Below, in pieces: positions 6,281 through 6,709 of a DNA stretch of 6,709 nt. Location: assembly GCA_023393155.1 (NCBI GenBank), contig JAEWML010000246.1, positions 1 to 6,709 of the forward strand, in the 5' to 3' direction. Every line of letters starts with the position of its first letter. The first letter of the stretch is position 1. The notes beneath the pieces are model-generated. The model worked only from the letters and a program-made list of their open reading frames with translations. It did not search any database and was not told where the DNA came from. This DNA is from Bacillota bacterium (lineage in GTDB: Bacteria > Bacillota > Clostridia > Oscillospirales > Oscillospiraceae). Both the position numbers and the translations under genes were made by a program.

Positions 6281-6304
6281 ACACGATTCCGCCCGTAATT
6301 GCAA
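6276..6304 (-). promoter_or_regulatory. Candidate sigma-A promoter of the importer operon
   Basis: On the minus strand TTGCAA (6304-6299, 4 of 6 to consensus) and TAAAAT (6281-6276, 5 of 6) are spaced by exactly 17 bp. The predicted start falls near 6268-6269, inside the 5' arm of the terminator hairpin, leaving a leader of about 120 nt before the ATG at 6150. I found no equally good promoter between the hairpin and the gene. Start-site mapping would be needed to confirm it. Confidence 0.5.
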
Positions 6305-6311
6305 GAAATTT

Positions 6312-6709
6312 TTACGGTTGCTCCCGCTCTTCCGGGGATTTGTCCCGGCTGGGTGCTTCCTCCGGCCCGGAATGCTTCCTCACCGGGGAAACCGCCGTCG
6401 CCTCGGGAGTTTCGTGCAAATAGGAGGAAGGGCTGATAGGCATCCCCCGCTTTTTCAGGCGGCTGTTCACTAAAAACTCCACAAAGGTATTGAGGCACGC
6501 AAACACCGGCACGCCGAAAAACATTCCCGGCACGCCGAAAAAGCTGCCGCCCACCAGAATGGCGATGATGACCCAGAGGCTGGAAAGGCCTGTCCGGTCT
6601 CCCAGAATCTTGGGGCCGATCACATTGCCGTCCAGCTGCTGGAGGGCCAGAACGAAAATCACAAAATACAGCGCCTTGATGGGAGAGTCCAGCAGAATCA
6701 GGAAGGTGC
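6312..6709 (-). CDS. AI-2E (UPF0118) family membrane transporter, C-terminal part (5' end outside the window)
   Basis: The visible 131 residues are the C-terminal end of the gene, and the frame is open to the right edge. The segment DSPIKALYF...QQLDGNVIGPKILG (visible residues 7-36), followed by GLSSLWVIIAILVGGSFFG and GVPGMFFGVPVFA, is the conserved end of AI-2E family transporters. Members are multi-pass membrane proteins; some export autoinducer-2 and others act in ion exchange, so the substrate is open here. A charged, proline- and glutamate-rich cytoplasmic-type tail (about the last 50 residues, ending REQP) follows the last hydrophobic segment and looks poorly ordered. A GTG at 6662 is internal, not the start. 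A terminator follows the gene, so it is probably a separate unit from the importer. Confidence 0.92.
   Translation of the reverse strand, partial: TFLILLDSPIKALYFVIFVLALQQLDGNVIGPKILGDRTGLSSLWVIIAILVGGSFFGVPGMFFGVPVFACLNTFVEFLVNSRLKKRGMPISPSSYLHETPEATAVSPVRKHSGPEEAPSRDKSPEEREQP

Overview
This window comes from a GC-rich Gram-positive bacterium, most likely a Clostridia/Oscillospiraceae-type gut Firmicute. That is an inference from the GC-rich codon use, strong AGGAGG-type ribosome binding sites on nearly every gene, a lipoprotein-type solute-binding protein, and the presence of a DUF3810 protein. Every gene I can support reads on the minus strand, so transcription runs from high to low coordinates.

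Layout in transcription order. The right edge (6709 to 6312) holds the 3' end of an AI-2E (UPF0118) family membrane protein. An intrinsic terminator hairpin (about 6228-6280) follows it. A good sigma-A-type promoter (6276-6304) sits just ahead of that hairpin, so its predicted transcript would begin inside the terminator stem. A leader of roughly 120 nt follows, with a second strong hairpin (6164-6190) ending one base before the Shine-Dalgarno of the next gene. Then comes a complete five-gene importer of the peptide/opine/nickel (PepT) ABC family: lipoprotein substrate-binding protein (6150-4594), permease B (4547-3603, TTG start), permease C (3606-2773, 4-bp ATGA overlap), ATPase D (2780-1983, 8-bp overlap) and ATPase F/E (1918-1184). 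The last ATPase is followed after 5 bp by a membrane-anchored DUF3810 protein with an HELAH putative zinc-protease motif (1178-90). After another 39 bp a possible new reading frame starts at 50 and runs off the left edge.

How the parts work together: the lipoprotein captures a peptide or similar small solute outside the membrane, the two permeases form the channel, and the two ATPases drive import. Both ATPases are short, like NikD/NikE, and end before the C-terminal cysteine region found in longer Dpp/Opp ATPases. The DUF3810 protein appears co-transcribed, and its predicted topology puts the HELAH domain outside the cell. A surface peptidase feeding the importer is an attractive but untested reading. 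A compact AT-rich gap (1919-1982) between the two ATPase genes carries a good promoter candidate, so the last ATPase and the DUF3810 gene may also be expressed separately.

I see no RNA genes, CRISPR arrays, insertion sequences or phage genes. The window is mostly an ordinary transporter operon. The points worth a second look are the DUF3810 linkage and the two unusual intergenic regions.
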